Counted from the first letter of the stretch, positions 34,737 to 44,560 are shown. The stretch is DNA of 64,000 bases from Natronospira proteinivora (GCF_024170465.1 NZ_JALJYF010000001.1:682001-746000); one strand, 5' to 3'. A program made the numbers and translations. The notes: a model not told the origin generated them from the letters alone.

Positions 34737-35561
34737 TTACAAACGTTCCTGTTCTCGCTCCCGGGTAGCCGGGATATCCGTGGGCACGGTTATCTCCAGC
34801 TCCGCACCATCCCGCCAGATGGTTAAAGTGGCCGAATCACCGGCTGCCCGGATCGCATCCAGAAAGGCCAGTGGGCTATCCGGCCTGACCTCATCCACCG
34901 CCAGAATGAGGTCACCAGGTTGGATCCCCTGGTCGGCCGCAGCCCCTTCCACACGACTCACCAGCATGCCTTCGTCTTCCGGCAGTTCCAGTTCCTGGCG
35001 CAATTCGCTGTCAGCCGCGACGACGGTAATGCCGGCGGCCCGTACCACATCCTGTGAGCCTTCCGGAGCTTCGAAATCGAAGTCCAGATCGGCTCGTAGA
35101 ATCTTGCGCGTGACTTCGATGCGCGACCCCGTTCGCACAGCCAGTGCCAGCCCGTCGCTGGGGCGGCTGTCCACCCGGATGTTGTCTTCCCCCGACCGGG
35201 ATAGCAAGAGCCGCCCATGATAGGTGCCGTTTCTCAGATCGTGGACCTGGAGGGCCTCCAGTTGGGCATCCAGGGATTGGATGGTGTTGGCCAAGAGATC
35301 ATGGGTCATGGGGCGTGGTGCATCCACCTCGTGCAGGCCTTGAAGAATGGCCTGGGCTTCCACCACGCCAATGAAGATGGGGACCACCTCTCCGGATTCC
35401 GGCTCCCGCAGTAGGGCCACGGGGGTTCCGGACTGTCGGTCCAGGCCAACGGTGGATAACTCCACGGTCACCAGCTCATCGTCCTCTTCCGAGGCAGCAT
35501 GTCCGAACACGAGGAGCCCGGCCAGACTAAGGGTGAGCAGGGCGAGCAGGGCAGGTCGCAT
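34737..35561 (-). CDS. Exported bifunctional-nuclease (DUF151) protein with C-terminal PDZ domain
   Basis: A 274-residue protein with a signal peptide (about residues 1-22, ending FGHAA), a DUF151/BFN domain (about 28-155) and a PDZ domain (about 185-262). The BFN part shows VPIFIGVVEAQAILQGL, RPMTHDLLANTI and IRVDSRPSDGLALAVRTGSRIEV, all typical of this family. The PDZ domain has GAAADQGIQPGDLILAVDEV. BFN proteins characterised in plants have nuclease activity, and most bacterial ones are cytoplasmic, so export plus PDZ is unusual. The gene follows gspF on the same strand after a 112-bp gap. A GGAGG lies 8 nt before the ATG. Confidence 0.85.
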   Translation of the reverse strand: MRPALLALLTLSLAGLLVFGHAASEEDDELVTVELSTVGLDRQSGTPVALLREPESGEVVPIFIGVVEAQAILQGLHEVDAPRPMTHDLLANTIQSLDAQLEALQVHDLRNGTYHGRLLLSRSGEDNIRVDSRPSDGLALAVRTGSRIEVTRKILRADLDFDFEAPEGSQDVVRAAGITVVAADSELRQELELPEDEGMLVSRVEGAAADQGIQPGDLILAVDEVRPDSPLAFLDAIRAAGDSATLTIWRDGAELEITVPTDIPATREREQERL

Positions 35562-35673
35562 GGGCTGAACCTCCGGTATTCAGGGAAGAGCCAAAATGCT
35601 CGTGACCCTAAGTGTACGCCTGCGGGTGGTCTGGATGAAAGCGCGGCCAGCCGCGATGCCGGGTTGGACGCTG

Positions 35674-36912
35674 TCAGGCGACCATGCGATTGAGATCCAG
35701 AATGGGCATCATCAGGGCCAGGACAATCATCAGCACAATCACGGCCATTACCATGATCAGAATGGGCTGAAGCAGCGACATAAGGGTGCTAGTCAGGGAT
35801 TCCATTTCCCATTCCTGGTTACTGGCGGCCCGTTCCAGCATCTCCTCCAGTTCCCCCGAGGTTTCGCCACTGCGTATCAAGTGGATGGTCATGGGTGGGA
35901 ACAGGCGACTGGCCTGCAGGGAGCGGCCAATGGGAGCCCCCTCCCTGACTCGGTTGGTGGCTTCGGCGATGGCATCGCGCATGGGTAGATTGCTGACTAC
36001 CTCGCCGGAAATGCGCATGGAATCCAGCACTGGGACACCACTGCCGGCGAGAATGCTCAAGGTGCGGGCGAATCGGGCGGTGTTGAAGCCGCGGGTGATA
36101 CGACCGATCAGCGGCAGGGTCAGCAGGAAACGGTGGTATTTTCGTTTTGGTCCTTCCCGTTGAAGGATCCGCTGACCAATGTAGTAAGCCGCCCCCAGTA
36201 TGAGAATCAGCCAGATACCGTTCTCCTGGAGAAAGTCACTGCTGTTGATCATGATCTGGGTGAGCTGGGGTAGTTCCTGTCCGGTGTCTTCGAAGACCTC
36301 AACCACCTGGGGCACCACATGAACCAGGAGGCCCACCACGATCAGTGCTGCGACCACGGTGAGTACAATGGGGTAGACCATGGCCTGGGACAATTTCTGG
36401 TGCAGTTTCTGGCGGCTCTCGGTATATTCCGCCAGCCGCCCAAGAACACTGTCCAGGTGACCGGACTGTTCCCCCGCAGCCACCGTGGAACGGTAGATTT
36501 CAGGAAAAGCCTGGGGGAATTCGGCCAAACCATCCGCCAGGCTATGGCCTTCCATGACGCGAGATCGGACGGCCATGAGGATACTCTTGACCCGAGGTTT
36601 TTCCGATTGCTCGGCCACCGCGCTGACGGCTTCTTCCAGGGGCAGGCCGGAGCGAATCAATGTGGCCAGCTGCCGGGTCAGCAGGGCCAGGTCCCCGGCG
36701 TTGATGCCCCGTCCGAATCGAACCGCCGGCCGCGTGTATTGCGATTTGCCATCGCGGCCTTTGGGCTTACCGCCGGCCACCTCCGCCACATCCAGAGGAG
36801 TCAGGCGCTGTTCTCGCAGCTGTTGGCGGATATGGCGGGCGGTATCGCCTTCCAGCACACCTTTTTTCTGTTTGCCCTGGGGGTCAAGCGCGGTGTATTC
36901 AAAGGCGCCCAT
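35674..36912 (-). CDS. gspF: Type II secretion inner-membrane platform protein GspF
   Basis: A 412-residue polytopic platform protein that couples the secretion ATPase to pseudopilus assembly. It has the family start [18 protein letters not shown] and two GspF repeats (about residues 75-200 and 275-400) with three membrane helices. Conserved segments are LPLEEAVSAVAEQSEKP and IGRSLQASRLFPPMTIHLIRSGETSGELEEMLERAA. Its ATG overlaps the gspE stop by one base. The secretion identity follows from gspC, gspD and gspE upstream. Confidence 0.95.
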   Translation of the reverse strand: MGAFEYTALDPQGKQKKGVLEGDTARHIRQQLREQRLTPLDVAEVAGGKPKGRDGKSQYTRPAVRFGRGINAGDLALLTRQLATLIRSGLPLEEAVSAVAEQSEKPRVKSILMAVRSRVMEGHSLADGLAEFPQAFPEIYRSTVAAGEQSGHLDSVLGRLAEYTESRQKLHQKLSQAMVYPIVLTVVAALIVVGLLVHVVPQVVEVFEDTGQELPQLTQIMINSSDFLQENGIWLILILGAAYYIGQRILQREGPKRKYHRFLLTLPLIGRITRGFNTARFARTLSILAGSGVPVLDSMRISGEVVSNLPMRDAIAEATNRVREGAPIGRSLQASRLFPPMTIHLIRSGETSGELEEMLERAASNQEWEMESLTSTLMSLLQPILIMVMAVIVLMIVLALMMPILDLNRMVA

Positions 36913-38495
36913 CAGTCTTCCCGTGTTACCCGAACAACTTCTTCGATGGTGGTTTCCCCGGCCAGAATCTTGCGACGACCGTCATCCCGAATGCTGGGGC
37001 TCAGCTTGCGGGCGTAGGCTTCCAGGTCTTGCTCGGCGCTGCCGTCATGGATCATGGTACGCATGCGATCATCGACGGGTACCAGCTCATAGATACCCAT
37101 CCGGCCACGGTAGCCGGCATGGTTGCAGGCTTCACAGCCCTGGGGTTTGTAAAGTGTCAGGGGCTCGTTGGCCGGAAAGCCCAGCATCTCCCGTTCCCGC
37201 TGTTCCGGCTGGTAACCGGTTTTGCACTCGGGGCAGAGCTTTCGCACCAGGCGTTGGGCCGCGAGACCCAGCAAGGAAGATGAGAGCAGAAAGGGTTCCA
37301 CACCCATGTCCCGAAGCCTGGCCACTGCACCGACCGCGGTATTGGTGTGCAGGGTGGAGAGTACCAGGTGACCGGTAAGACTGGCCTGGACCGCAATCTC
37401 GGCGGTTTCAAGGTCACGAATCTCACCTACCATCACTACATCCGGATCCTGACGCAGAATGGCGCGAAGTCCACGGGCAAAGGTCATGTCCACCTTGGTA
37501 CTCACCTGGGTCTGGCCAATACCATCCAGGTAATACTCAATGGGATCCTCCACCGTCATGATGTTTCGACTGGTCTCGTTGAGCCGGGTAAGACTGGCGT
37601 AGAGGGTTGTGGTTTTACCCGAGCCGGTGGGCCCGGTAACCAGGATAATCCCATGGGGTTTGTGGATGAGCTCGTCCATCAATGCCTGGGCCTTGGATTC
37701 CATGCCCAGGTGGTCCAGGTTCAGCCGGCCTGCCTGCTTGTCCAGCAAGCGCAGCACCACTCGCTCCCCGTGTCCGGAGGGCAGGGTGGACACACGCACA
37801 TCCACGGCGCGACCAGCCACCCGCAGGGAGATTCGGCCATCCTGGGGAATCCGTTTCTCGGCAATGTCCAGCTTGGCCATCACCTTGACCCGGGATACCA
37901 GAAGGGGTGCCACCGCCCGTTTTGAGGTGAGTGCCTCACGCAGAACCCCGTCCACCCGGAATCGGACAACCAGGCGGTTTTCGAAGGGTTCAATGTGAAT
38001 ATCCGAGGCGCTTTCCTTGACCGCTTCGGTGAGTAGTGCGTTGATCAGGCGGATGATAGGGGCATCATCATCCGCCTCCAATAGATCCTCGGGTTCCGGT
38101 AGGGACAGGGCGACGCTGTTAAGGTCCACGTCGTCTTCCAGGCCCTCCATCATCTGGGTGGCCGAGTTGGCGTCTTCGTAGGCTTGCTGAAGGATCTGGT
38201 CGAATTCCTCTCCCGAGACCTTGCGCAGGGCCAGGCCAACACCCGCGAAGCGGCGCACTTCAGCCAGGGAAGCCGGGCTCAAATTAGGCCGGCAGATCAG
38301 CTCGGTACGGCCGTCATCCAGCGTTTCACCAAGCAATACCCCGTGGCGGCGGGCAAAGGCAAAGGGCAGGCGACGATGGTCGTCTGCCTCACTCATCATT
38401 TCGCCGTCATCACTGCCTGAAACCGATGCCTCACCACCCTCGAATTGGCTGGCCAGGCGATCGGTTTCCTCGTTTAATGGGTTACTGCTCGCCAT
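36912..38495 (-). CDS. gspE: Type II secretion ATPase GspE
   Basis: A 527-residue hexameric ATPase that drives pseudopilus growth. The N1E-like domain (about residues 35-125) precedes the ATPase with Walker [15 protein letters not shown], the Asp box ESGVEDPIEY-type region ([13 protein letters not shown]), Walker [15 protein letters not shown] and the zinc-binding tetracysteine CPECK...CEACN in the C-terminal third. The start at 38495 ([10 protein letters not shown]) lies 14 nt inside the end of gspD. A longer in-frame start upstream would run into gspD coding and is rejected. Confidence 0.96.
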   Translation of the reverse strand: MASSNPLNEETDRLASQFEGGEASVSGSDDGEMMSEADDHRRLPFAFARRHGVLLGETLDDGRTELICRPNLSPASLAEVRRFAGVGLALRKVSGEEFDQILQQAYEDANSATQMMEGLEDDVDLNSVALSLPEPEDLLEADDDAPIIRLINALLTEAVKESASDIHIEPFENRLVVRFRVDGVLREALTSKRAVAPLLVSRVKVMAKLDIAEKRIPQDGRISLRVAGRAVDVRVSTLPSGHGERVVLRLLDKQAGRLNLDHLGMESKAQALMDELIHKPHGIILVTGPTGSGKTTTLYASLTRLNETSRNIMTVEDPIEYYLDGIGQTQVSTKVDMTFARGLRAILRQDPDVVMVGEIRDLETAEIAVQASLTGHLVLSTLHTNTAVGAVARLRDMGVEPFLLSSSLLGLAAQRLVRKLCPECKTGYQPEQREREMLGFPANEPLTLYKPQGCEACNHAGYRGRMGIYELVPVDDRMRTMIHDGSAEQDLEAYARKLSPSIRDDGRRKILAGETTIEEVVRVTRED

Positions 38496-40533
38496 TGCCG
38501 GCTTCGTCCTCATCTTCCAGGTCGAGATGGGGGGCGCGTCCACGGGTGCGTCCCTCATCATCATGGTGGGGGGTGCGGCGGAACTGTTCCAGGGGTTCCA
38601 GCCGGGGCCGTTCAACACCGTGAACCCGAGGCACCCGGTCCGTATCCCCTTCCTGGAGATCGCGCATGCGGGTGTATTTGGCCTCGGTGTAGTGTCGGGC
38701 ATCGTCCGGCCCCCGCAAAATCATGGGCTTGAGAAAGACCATGAGATTACGTTTCTCCGAGTCGGTGCTGGTACTCTTGAAGAGGTTGCCCAGTACCGGG
38801 ATGCTGCCCAGGATCGGGACGCGCTGCTCCTGTTCCCGGAGTTGTTCGTCGATCAGGCCGCCCAACACGATGACTTCACCATCTTCCACAATCACTCGGG
38901 TGTTGATGGCACGGCGGTTGGTGATCAGGTCGGCCGCACCACTGACGCCACCGGCAATGCTGGAGACTTCCTGTTCGATATCCAGAAATACGGCATCCCC
39001 TTCGTTGATTCTTGGTGTGATCTTGAGGGTAATGCCTACGTCTTCCCGTTGAATGGTCTGGAAGGGGTTGACCATGCCAGCTCCACCGCCAGGCTGCTGT
39101 CCATCGCGCTGGTCACCCCGTTGGCCGCCACCACCCACATTGGAGTAGCTACCGGTCAGGAAGGGGACCTGCTGACCAACGGTGATTTCCGCCTCTTCAT
39201 TGTCCATAGTGAGCAGTGTCGGGGTGGAGAGGATATTGGTCTTGGAATCACCCGCCAGGGCTCGAAACAAGGCGGCGAAGTCCAGGCCGCCGGCACGGGT
39301 GCGGCCCAGGCCAAAGACCAGCCCGTCACCCATGGACTGGAGGGCCTGCTCAGAGGCCCCGGCGGCAGCCGCGCCACCGATGGTGCCGATATCGGCACCG
39401 GACTGGGGGAAGCGGGTCAGGCCGAAGGGATTGGAACCATCCTCATCCATGGCTGCCCAGGTCACGCCCAACTCACCGGTCCGGTCTTCACTGACTTCCA
39501 CGATGATGGCTTCCACCAGTACCTGAGCCCGGCGGATATCCAGCTTTTCGATCACCGAGGTGATTTCCCGCATCTGTCGCGGCGGTGCGGTGAGGACCAG
39601 GGAGTTGGTGCCTTCATCGGCGACGATGCTGACGCGGTCCTCATCCCGTTCGCTGGCCCCATCCTCCACATGGCTGCGCAAGACATCTGCCATGGTGGTG
39701 GCATCGGAGTAATGCAGGTAATGGACCTTGGAGTTTCCGCCTTCCTCCATGGGGGTGTCGAGATGGGAAATCAGGGCCCGCATGCGCAGGCGGTCCGAGC
39801 TGGCCCCCCCCAGCAACACGCTGTTGCTGCGTTCATCCGCCACCAGGCTCAGCGGGGCACTGCCATCACCCCGGTCCCGACGTTCCATGGAGCTCAGGAC
39901 CCGAACCACTTCATTGGCGGAGGCGTGTTCCAGACGGATGACCTCGATTTCATCGTCCTTGGCTCGGTCAATGCGGTTAATCAGCTGACGAACCCTTTCA
40001 ATATTGGCGCGCCGGTCCGCGATCACAATCATATTGGACACATTGACAGCCGCCAAGTGTGAATGCTGGGGTACCAGTGGTCGGAGAATGGGGACCAGCT
40101 GAGCTGCCGGCACATGTTCGAGCTCGATGACCCGGGTCTCGATCTCGTCACTGAACTCGCCGTCGGACAGGCTCAGTTCTCCACCCGGCATCTGGCGGGC
40201 ATCGGAGGAAGGGACGATCTTGACGGTATTGCCGCTTTCCATGGCGGCGAAGCCATGTACCTGAAGAATGGACAGGAAAGTATCGTAGACCGCTTCCGGG
40301 GGAATCGCTCGTGACGAGGTGACGGTAATTCGTCCCTTCACCCGGGGGTCAACGATGAAGTTGCGACCCGTGACCTCGGAAATGGAATTGGCCACCTCCC
40401 GGATATCCGCTTCCTTGTAGTTGAGGGTGACCTCTTCGGCCCAAGCGAGAGACATGCTCAACAGCAGGAGTAATGCCACGCCTAGACTACGAGCGGAAAA
40501 CGATGAACAATGGAATGTCGCCTTGTCAGTCAT
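38482..40533 (-). CDS. gspD: Type II secretion outer-membrane secretin GspD
   Basis: A 683-residue secretin that forms the outer-membrane channel. It has a signal peptide (about 1-28, ending SLAWA), an N0 domain with [30 protein letters not shown]1 to N3 domains to about residue 340, and the secretin domain. This ends with [32 protein letters not shown], a signature of GspD. A Gly/Gln-rich insertion ([16 protein letters not shown]) lies in the secretin region. The last 70 residues are acidic and carry no recognisable S-domain pattern. The ATG at 40533 lacks a clear ribosome-binding site; a TTG 12 nt upstream is possible. Confidence 0.95.
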   Translation of the reverse strand: MTDKATFHCSSFSARSLGVALLLLLSMSLAWAEEVTLNYKEADIREVANSISEVTGRNFIVDPRVKGRITVTSSRAIPPEAVYDTFLSILQVHGFAAMESGNTVKIVPSSDARQMPGGELSLSDGEFSDEIETRVIELEHVPAAQLVPILRPLVPQHSHLAAVNVSNMIVIADRRANIERVRQLINRIDRAKDDEIEVIRLEHASANEVVRVLSSMERRDRGDGSAPLSLVADERSNSVLLGGASSDRLRMRALISHLDTPMEEGGNSKVHYLHYSDATTMADVLRSHVEDGASERDEDRVSIVADEGTNSLVLTAPPRQMREITSVIEKLDIRRAQVLVEAIIVEVSEDRTGELGVTWAAMDEDGSNPFGLTRFPQSGADIGTIGGAAAAGASEQALQSMGDGLVFGLGRTRAGGLDFAALFRALAGDSKTNILSTPTLLTMDNEEAEITVGQQVPFLTGSYSNVGGGGQRGDQRDGQQPGGGAGMVNPFQTIQREDVGITLKITPRINEGDAVFLDIEQEVSSIAGGVSGAADLITNRRAINTRVIVEDGEVIVLGGLIDEQLREQEQRVPILGSIPVLGNLFKSTSTDSEKRNLMVFLKPMILRGPDDARHYTEAKYTRMRDLQEGDTDRVPRVHGVERPRLEPLEQFRRTPHHDDEGRTRGRAPHLDLEDEDEAGNGEQ

Positions 40534-40585
40534 GGGTATGTCCAATGTCGAAAATCAGTATCCTGGTTCGGTGCCGCAGCATTCA

Positions 40586-41509
40586 TTAGTCCAGGGAGAT
40601 AGTGACCTGTATTTCCCGGCCACCTCGCTGAATGGTCAGTTCTACCGATGAGGCATCTTGCAGGTCATTCATTAATTGCATGCCTGCTGCGGGAGAATCC
40701 AGATTCTGGCCATCGACCGCAGTGACGATATCTCCAGCTCTCAAGTCCATGGCCTGAAAAGCCTCCCGCATGCTGCCGGGAAAAATACGAAAGCCCACCA
40801 TTTCTCCGTCCACATGATGGGGAGTCGGGCGAATAACATCGGTAATGCGTTCAGGGTCTTCTTGAATGGCCGAGCGTAGATCGGCCACCTCATCCGGCAC
40901 GGTAACCTCGCGGTCGTCCTGGTCGCCCCCGTCCCCATTGGCGCGTTGGCTCAGAGTCAAGCCCTCGTCATCGTCCCGTGGCAGGCGAAGGGTTTCCAGT
41001 TCACCGCCGCGCTCCAGAATGACCCGGTCCCGGTATATGGCCCGTACCGAGGCCCCTGAGCCGATACTGTCACCAACACTGTAGCTTTCATCATCGTCTG
41101 TGTCAGAGGCGATGATGGCTCGCGCCATTTCCGGGATCTCGGTGGCCAGTACCCCCCGCAGTTCCAGGTTCAGTTGGGTTTCCGGGGCATCCACTTCTGC
41201 CAGGTCCAGCTCCTGGGTTGGATCATCCTCAGGGTCCGGGTCCCCGAATACGGACTGGGCCAGCAACTGGTCCAGATCCGCGACACCCCGACCCTCTCCA
41301 TTGGCGTTCGCCGGTGATTGGGCGGGCGGGGCGGCGTCGGCGGCCTCGTCATTCAGGGGGATCAGCTTCCAGGTGGTATCCGCCAGGGCATAGGCAATGG
41401 CGATGACCAGGAGAAGGGAAACGAACACGGGGAGCCGTCGGCCCAGCCGTTGAAGCTGCTCCTGGTCCGGATTGCGCCACTGCGCGATATTGGCGAGTCG
41501 AAAAGCCAT
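40586..41509 (-). CDS. gspC: Type II secretion inner-membrane protein GspC
   Basis: A 307-residue bitopic protein linking the inner-membrane platform to the secretin. It has one membrane helix (about residues 28-46, VFVSLLLVIAIAYALA), an acidic linker, a homology region with LELRGVLATEIPEMARAIIA, and a C-terminal PDZ domain (about 225-305) with RAGDIVTAVDGQNLDSPA. The linkers are rich in Asp and Glu. It opens the gspC-D-E-F run; a 52-nt gap precedes gspD. A good promoter lies upstream. Confidence 0.9.
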   Translation of the reverse strand: MAFRLANIAQWRNPDQEQLQRLGRRLPVFVSLLLVIAIAYALADTTWKLIPLNDEAADAAPPAQSPANANGEGRGVADLDQLLAQSVFGDPDPEDDPTQELDLAEVDAPETQLNLELRGVLATEIPEMARAIIASDTDDDESYSVGDSIGSGASVRAIYRDRVILERGGELETLRLPRDDDEGLTLSQRANGDGGDQDDREVTVPDEVADLRSAIQEDPERITDVIRPTPHHVDGEMVGFRIFPGSMREAFQAMDLRAGDIVTAVDGQNLDSPAAGMQLMNDLQDASSVELTIQRGGREIQVTISLD

Positions 41510-41570
41510 GTTTGCTGTCGCCTAAGCTGCGGCGACCTTTCCCCCCGTTGGAAATGGTCCCAAGCGATGC

Positions 41571-41600
41571 ATCATACGGATAATAAGACCACAGGCTCAA
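41571..41600 (-). promoter_or_regulatory. Candidate sigma-70 promoter of gspCDEF
   Basis: On the minus strand TTGAGC (41600-41595) and TATGAT (41576-41571) are 18 bp apart. The -10 matches consensus at 5 of 6 positions and the -35 at 4 of 6. Transcription would start near 41564, giving a leader of about 55 nt before gspC. The -35 lies inside the left arm of an inverted repeat (41592-41622). Confidence 0.5.
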
Positions 41601-41622
41601 GCATTTGTCTCCCCTGAGCCTG
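41592..41622. promoter_or_regulatory. Inverted repeat overlapping the gsp -35 element (operator candidate)
   Basis: Arms CAGGCTCA (41592-41599) and TGAGCCTG (41615-41622) are exact reverse complements, spaced by 15 bp. The left arm covers the predicted -35 of gspC, the expected place for a repressor. The same repeat lies upstream of the divergent cyclase gene, so it could affect both. It could also fold as an RNA hairpin. No known regulator motif is recognised. Confidence 0.4.
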
Positions 41623-41809
41623 TTGGATTCCACGGCAGCGCCTATCGGGCGCCAGCGGATTTGGGCCGCGGGCGCGACTTTATCGCGGTTGCCGGTGGTC
41701 TAGTATGGGGCAAAACCTCATCCTTGGTGTAGAGTTGTTCGCCCCATTCTCCATTTTTGGACGTCATAGGCACAGCGGGGCTGGGAATGACAAAGGGCGC
41801 TTACGCGAA

Positions 41810-44092
41810 ATGACAGAGGCAGGGGAGTACCGCCGTGGCACGCGCCGGCGGGACAAACGGGAGCTGCGCTGGCGGGTGCTGATTTCGGCAACCCTGCTGG
41901 GCCTGTTTTCCGCCCATGTTTCGGGGCTGCTGCCCATTGGGGCCATTTCCCATCTGGAGAACCTGGCCTATGACAGCCGGCTCCGCGCCACCATGCCCTT
42001 TTCCGTGGATGAACGAATCGTCATCGTCGGTGTGGATGAGCCCAGCCTTGCCCAGGAGGGACGCTGGCCCTGGCCGAGAGAGCGGATCGGGACCTTGGTG
42101 GATCGTCTTTTTGATCGCTACGGCGTGCGTAGCGTGGGGCTGGATATTGTTTTTGCCGAGCCCCAGGACGGTCGCCGGGTTTCCTCTGCCGGTGGCCGGA
42201 CGCACGGTCAATGGCGGGCACTTGGGGGATGGCTTGAGTCTGGAGAGCAACTGGAGCAGGAGCAAACCCCGGATGAACGCTTGGCGGAGGTGCTCCGGGG
42301 GCGTCCGGTTACCACAGCCATGATCTTCCGGGATGCCAGTGATGCCCGCTCGGTGGGCGTGTTGCCGGAATCGGTCATGCGCTGGGAGGATCTGCCCCAG
42401 GGTCTGGCGCCTGAGGAATCGCTGAGTTTTACTGCCAATCTGCCCGTGGTGGCCGATGCCGCGCCCAGTGGTTTTACCGATAATGTGTTGTTGGACCGGG
42501 ACGGTCATTATCGGCGAGTGCCGTTGTTTCGGGCCCATCGCGGTGAGATTTACCCGTCCTTTGCTTTACAGATGGCCTGGACGGAGAAAGGGGGCAAGCC
42601 TCGGACGCTTGATTTCGAGCACGGCGGTGGCTCTGGCTTGTTCTCGGGCCATGGTCTGGGCTTGGGCGAAAATTGGGTCCCCATGGATCGCCAAGCGGCA
42701 GTGAATGTCCCGTTTCGAGGACCTCGCTTTAGTTTTTCCTACTTGTCGGCAGCGGAAGTGCTCAATGAGAGTGCCCCGGAAGATCTGCTGGAGGATCGAA
42801 TCGTTCTGGTGGGTGCCTGGGCTTCCCGTCTGACGCAGGTCTACGCGACCCCCGTCGCCCAGGCCATGCCCAGCGTGGAGGTTCAAGCGAATATTCTTTC
42901 CGGTCTGCTTGAGGGCCGGGTTTTGCACCAGGCGCAGAATCCCGTGCTTGCCGAATTGACGACGCTGTTGCTGGTAGCGGCAATTCTGACTGCGGTATTC
43001 TTCTATTTGGGTGGTTGGTGGGCCGCGGGCGCCACCTTGCTGATACTGATGATTTACAGCGCCCTCAATGTCGGGGCCTGGGTCACGATGTCACTGGTGC
43101 TTCCCTATGCTTCGGTGGCCTTATTCATCGTCAGCTTGTTCGTACTGCATCTTCTCTACAGTCAGATCATCGAAGCCAGGACACGTAGTCAACTTTCCAC
43201 GGTATTCGGCCAGTACGTGCCGCGGGAGCTGGTGGATGAGCTCTCCGAGCGTCCCCAGAATGCAAGTCTGGAAGGCGAAAGCCGGCACATGACCGTGCTG
43301 TTTTCAGATATTCACGGCTTCTCCGGGATTGCCGAGGCCCTGGCGCCCCGTGAGCTGACTCGACTGATGAACGAGTTTCTCACCGGTATGACCCGGGTTA
43401 TCCAGAATCACCGGGGGACCATCGACAAGTACATGGGTGACTCGGTGATGGCCTTTTGGGGGGCACCACTGGATGCGCCTGATCATGCCCGGCGAGCGGT
43501 GCTGGCCGCACTGGATATGCAGCGGGAAATGGTCCGTTTGAACCGACAGTTCGGTGAGCGTGGCTGGCCCCATCTGCGGCTGGGCATCGGCATTAACACC
43601 GGTCACATGAGCGTGGGGAATATGGGCTCCGAGTTTCGCATGGCGTACACCGTCATGGGCGATGCGGTGAACCTGGGATCCCGCCTGGAAGGCCTGACTC
43701 GTCAGTATGGGGTGGGCATCATTGCCAGCCAATTCACGCGCAATGCCGTTCCCGAGGTGCGCTTCATGGAGTTGGGGCCGGTGGCCGTGCGTGGTCGTGA
43801 AGGCCCCGTCACGCTCTATGAGCCGCTGGGATTGCCGGACCAGCTTAGTCAGCAGGAGCAGCATCGGGCCGAGCGTTTTGAAAAGGCCCTGGATGCCTTG
43901 CGGGCTGGTCGTGACTGGGAAGTGGAGATGCTGGTCGAGACCCTGTTGGTGGACGATCCGCTCAGGCACCGCCTATACCGCTGGTTGCTGGGGGAACTCC
44001 GGGGCCAAGACACCGCCCAAAGTGGAGAGAAAGCGGAAACGGAGCAGGAAATCGCGGGCCGGGGAGAAAGCCGGCGGGAAAATGGTCTATAG
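41810..44092 (+). CDS. Adenylate/guanylate cyclase with CHASE2 sensor domain
   Basis: A protein of 760 residues from the chosen ATG at 41810; an in-frame ATG at 41705 would add 35 residues with no recognisable feature. A basic N-terminus precedes one membrane helix (about 20-40). The periplasmic CHASE2 domain (about 45-380) shows YDSRLRATMP, VDEPSLAQEGRWPWPRERI and GLDIVFAEP. Three helices (about 385-460) and the class III cyclase domain follow, with VLFSDIHGFS, KYMGDSVMAFWGAP and YTVMGDAVNLGSRLEGL. This topology is well known for membrane cyclases. ATP as substrate is likely but unproven. The gene is divergent from gspC. Confidence 0.85.
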   Translation: MTEAGEYRRGTRRRDKRELRWRVLISATLLGLFSAHVSGLLPIGAISHLENLAYDSRLRATMPFSVDERIVIVGVDEPSLAQEGRWPWPRERIGTLVDRLFDRYGVRSVGLDIVFAEPQDGRRVSSAGGRTHGQWRALGGWLESGEQLEQEQTPDERLAEVLRGRPVTTAMIFRDASDARSVGVLPESVMRWEDLPQGLAPEESLSFTANLPVVADAAPSGFTDNVLLDRDGHYRRVPLFRAHRGEIYPSFALQMAWTEKGGKPRTLDFEHGGGSGLFSGHGLGLGENWVPMDRQAAVNVPFRGPRFSFSYLSAAEVLNESAPEDLLEDRIVLVGAWASRLTQVYATPVAQAMPSVEVQANILSGLLEGRVLHQAQNPVLAELTTLLLVAAILTAVFFYLGGWWAAGATLLILMIYSALNVGAWVTMSLVLPYASVALFIVSLFVLHLLYSQIIEARTRSQLSTVFGQYVPRELVDELSERPQNASLEGESRHMTVLFSDIHGFSGIAEALAPRELTRLMNEFLTGMTRVIQNHRGTIDKYMGDSVMAFWGAPLDAPDHARRAVLAALDMQREMVRLNRQFGERGWPHLRLGIGINTGHMSVGNMGSEFRMAYTVMGDAVNLGSRLEGLTRQYGVGIIASQFTRNAVPEVRFMELGPVAVRGREGPVTLYEPLGLPDQLSQQEQHRAERFEKALDALRAGRDWEVEMLVETLLVDDPLRHRLYRWLLGELRGQDTAQSGEKAETEQEIAGRGESRRENGL

Positions 44093-44191
44093 CTGGGGCG
44101 GAGAGGACAAATCCGGGTGAGAGGCCCCGCGCCCCTTCGGAAAGGACAGGAATTGGCCAGCCCCGGAATCAGGTCGATCCTGCCAAAGGGG

Positions 44192-44220
44192 TTCGGAGCA
44201 AGCGCTGAATGGGCTAAAAT
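44192..44220 (+). promoter_or_regulatory. Candidate promoter close to the clpS start
   Basis: TTCGGA (44192-44197) and TAAAAT (44215-44220) are 17 bp apart; the -10 matches 5 of 6 and the -35 only 3 of 6. The -10 ends 7 nt before the clpS ATG at 44228, so a transcript from it would be leaderless or nearly so. A run of G (AGGGGG) directly before the ATG is too close to be a normal ribosome-binding site. Confidence 0.35.
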
Positions 44221-44227
44221 AGGGGGC

Positions 44228-44560
44228 ATGAACGAGATCAACGGACAAAAGGATACCTCGCCCGGCAATCCCGGCGTGGCAGTGGAGGAAGCTCGGCCAG
44301 AGGTGCGCCGGCCACCCCTCTACAAGGTGCTCTTGCTGAATGACGACTTCACCCCCATGGATTTCGTGGTGGAGGTTCTTCAGAAGTTTTTTCGCATGGA
44401 TCGAGAAAAGGCGACCCAGGTCATGCTGAATGTACATACCAAGGGGAAAGGCGTCTGCGGTGTGTTTACCTTCGAAATTGCGGAAACCAAGGTGGCCCAG
44501 GTGAATGACTACGCCAAAAAACACCAGCATCCGCTGCTTTGCACCATGGAGCAGGCCTGA
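44228..44560 (+). CDS. clpS: ATP-dependent Clp protease adaptor ClpS
   Basis: A 110-residue N-recognin that binds N-terminal Leu, Phe, Trp or Tyr of substrates and delivers them to ClpAP. A disordered, Pro-rich tail (about residues 1-30) precedes the core with [15 protein letters not shown], where the Asn-Asp pair and following residues line the N-degron pocket. [21 protein letters not shown] segment forms the ClpA interface. The ATG at 44228 is chosen because translation further upstream has no family features. clpA starts 40 nt downstream. Confidence 0.96.
   Translation: MNEINGQKDTSPGNPGVAVEEARPEVRRPPLYKVLLLNDDFTPMDFVVEVLQKFFRMDREKATQVMLNVHTKGKGVCGVFTFEIAETKVAQVNDYAKKHQHPLLCTMEQA

Noticed and set aside
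38221-40062. 613-codon plus-strand open frame
   Set aside because: It lies antisense to gspD, whose family features are unmistakable. The frame has no domain and only reflects GC-rich codon structure.
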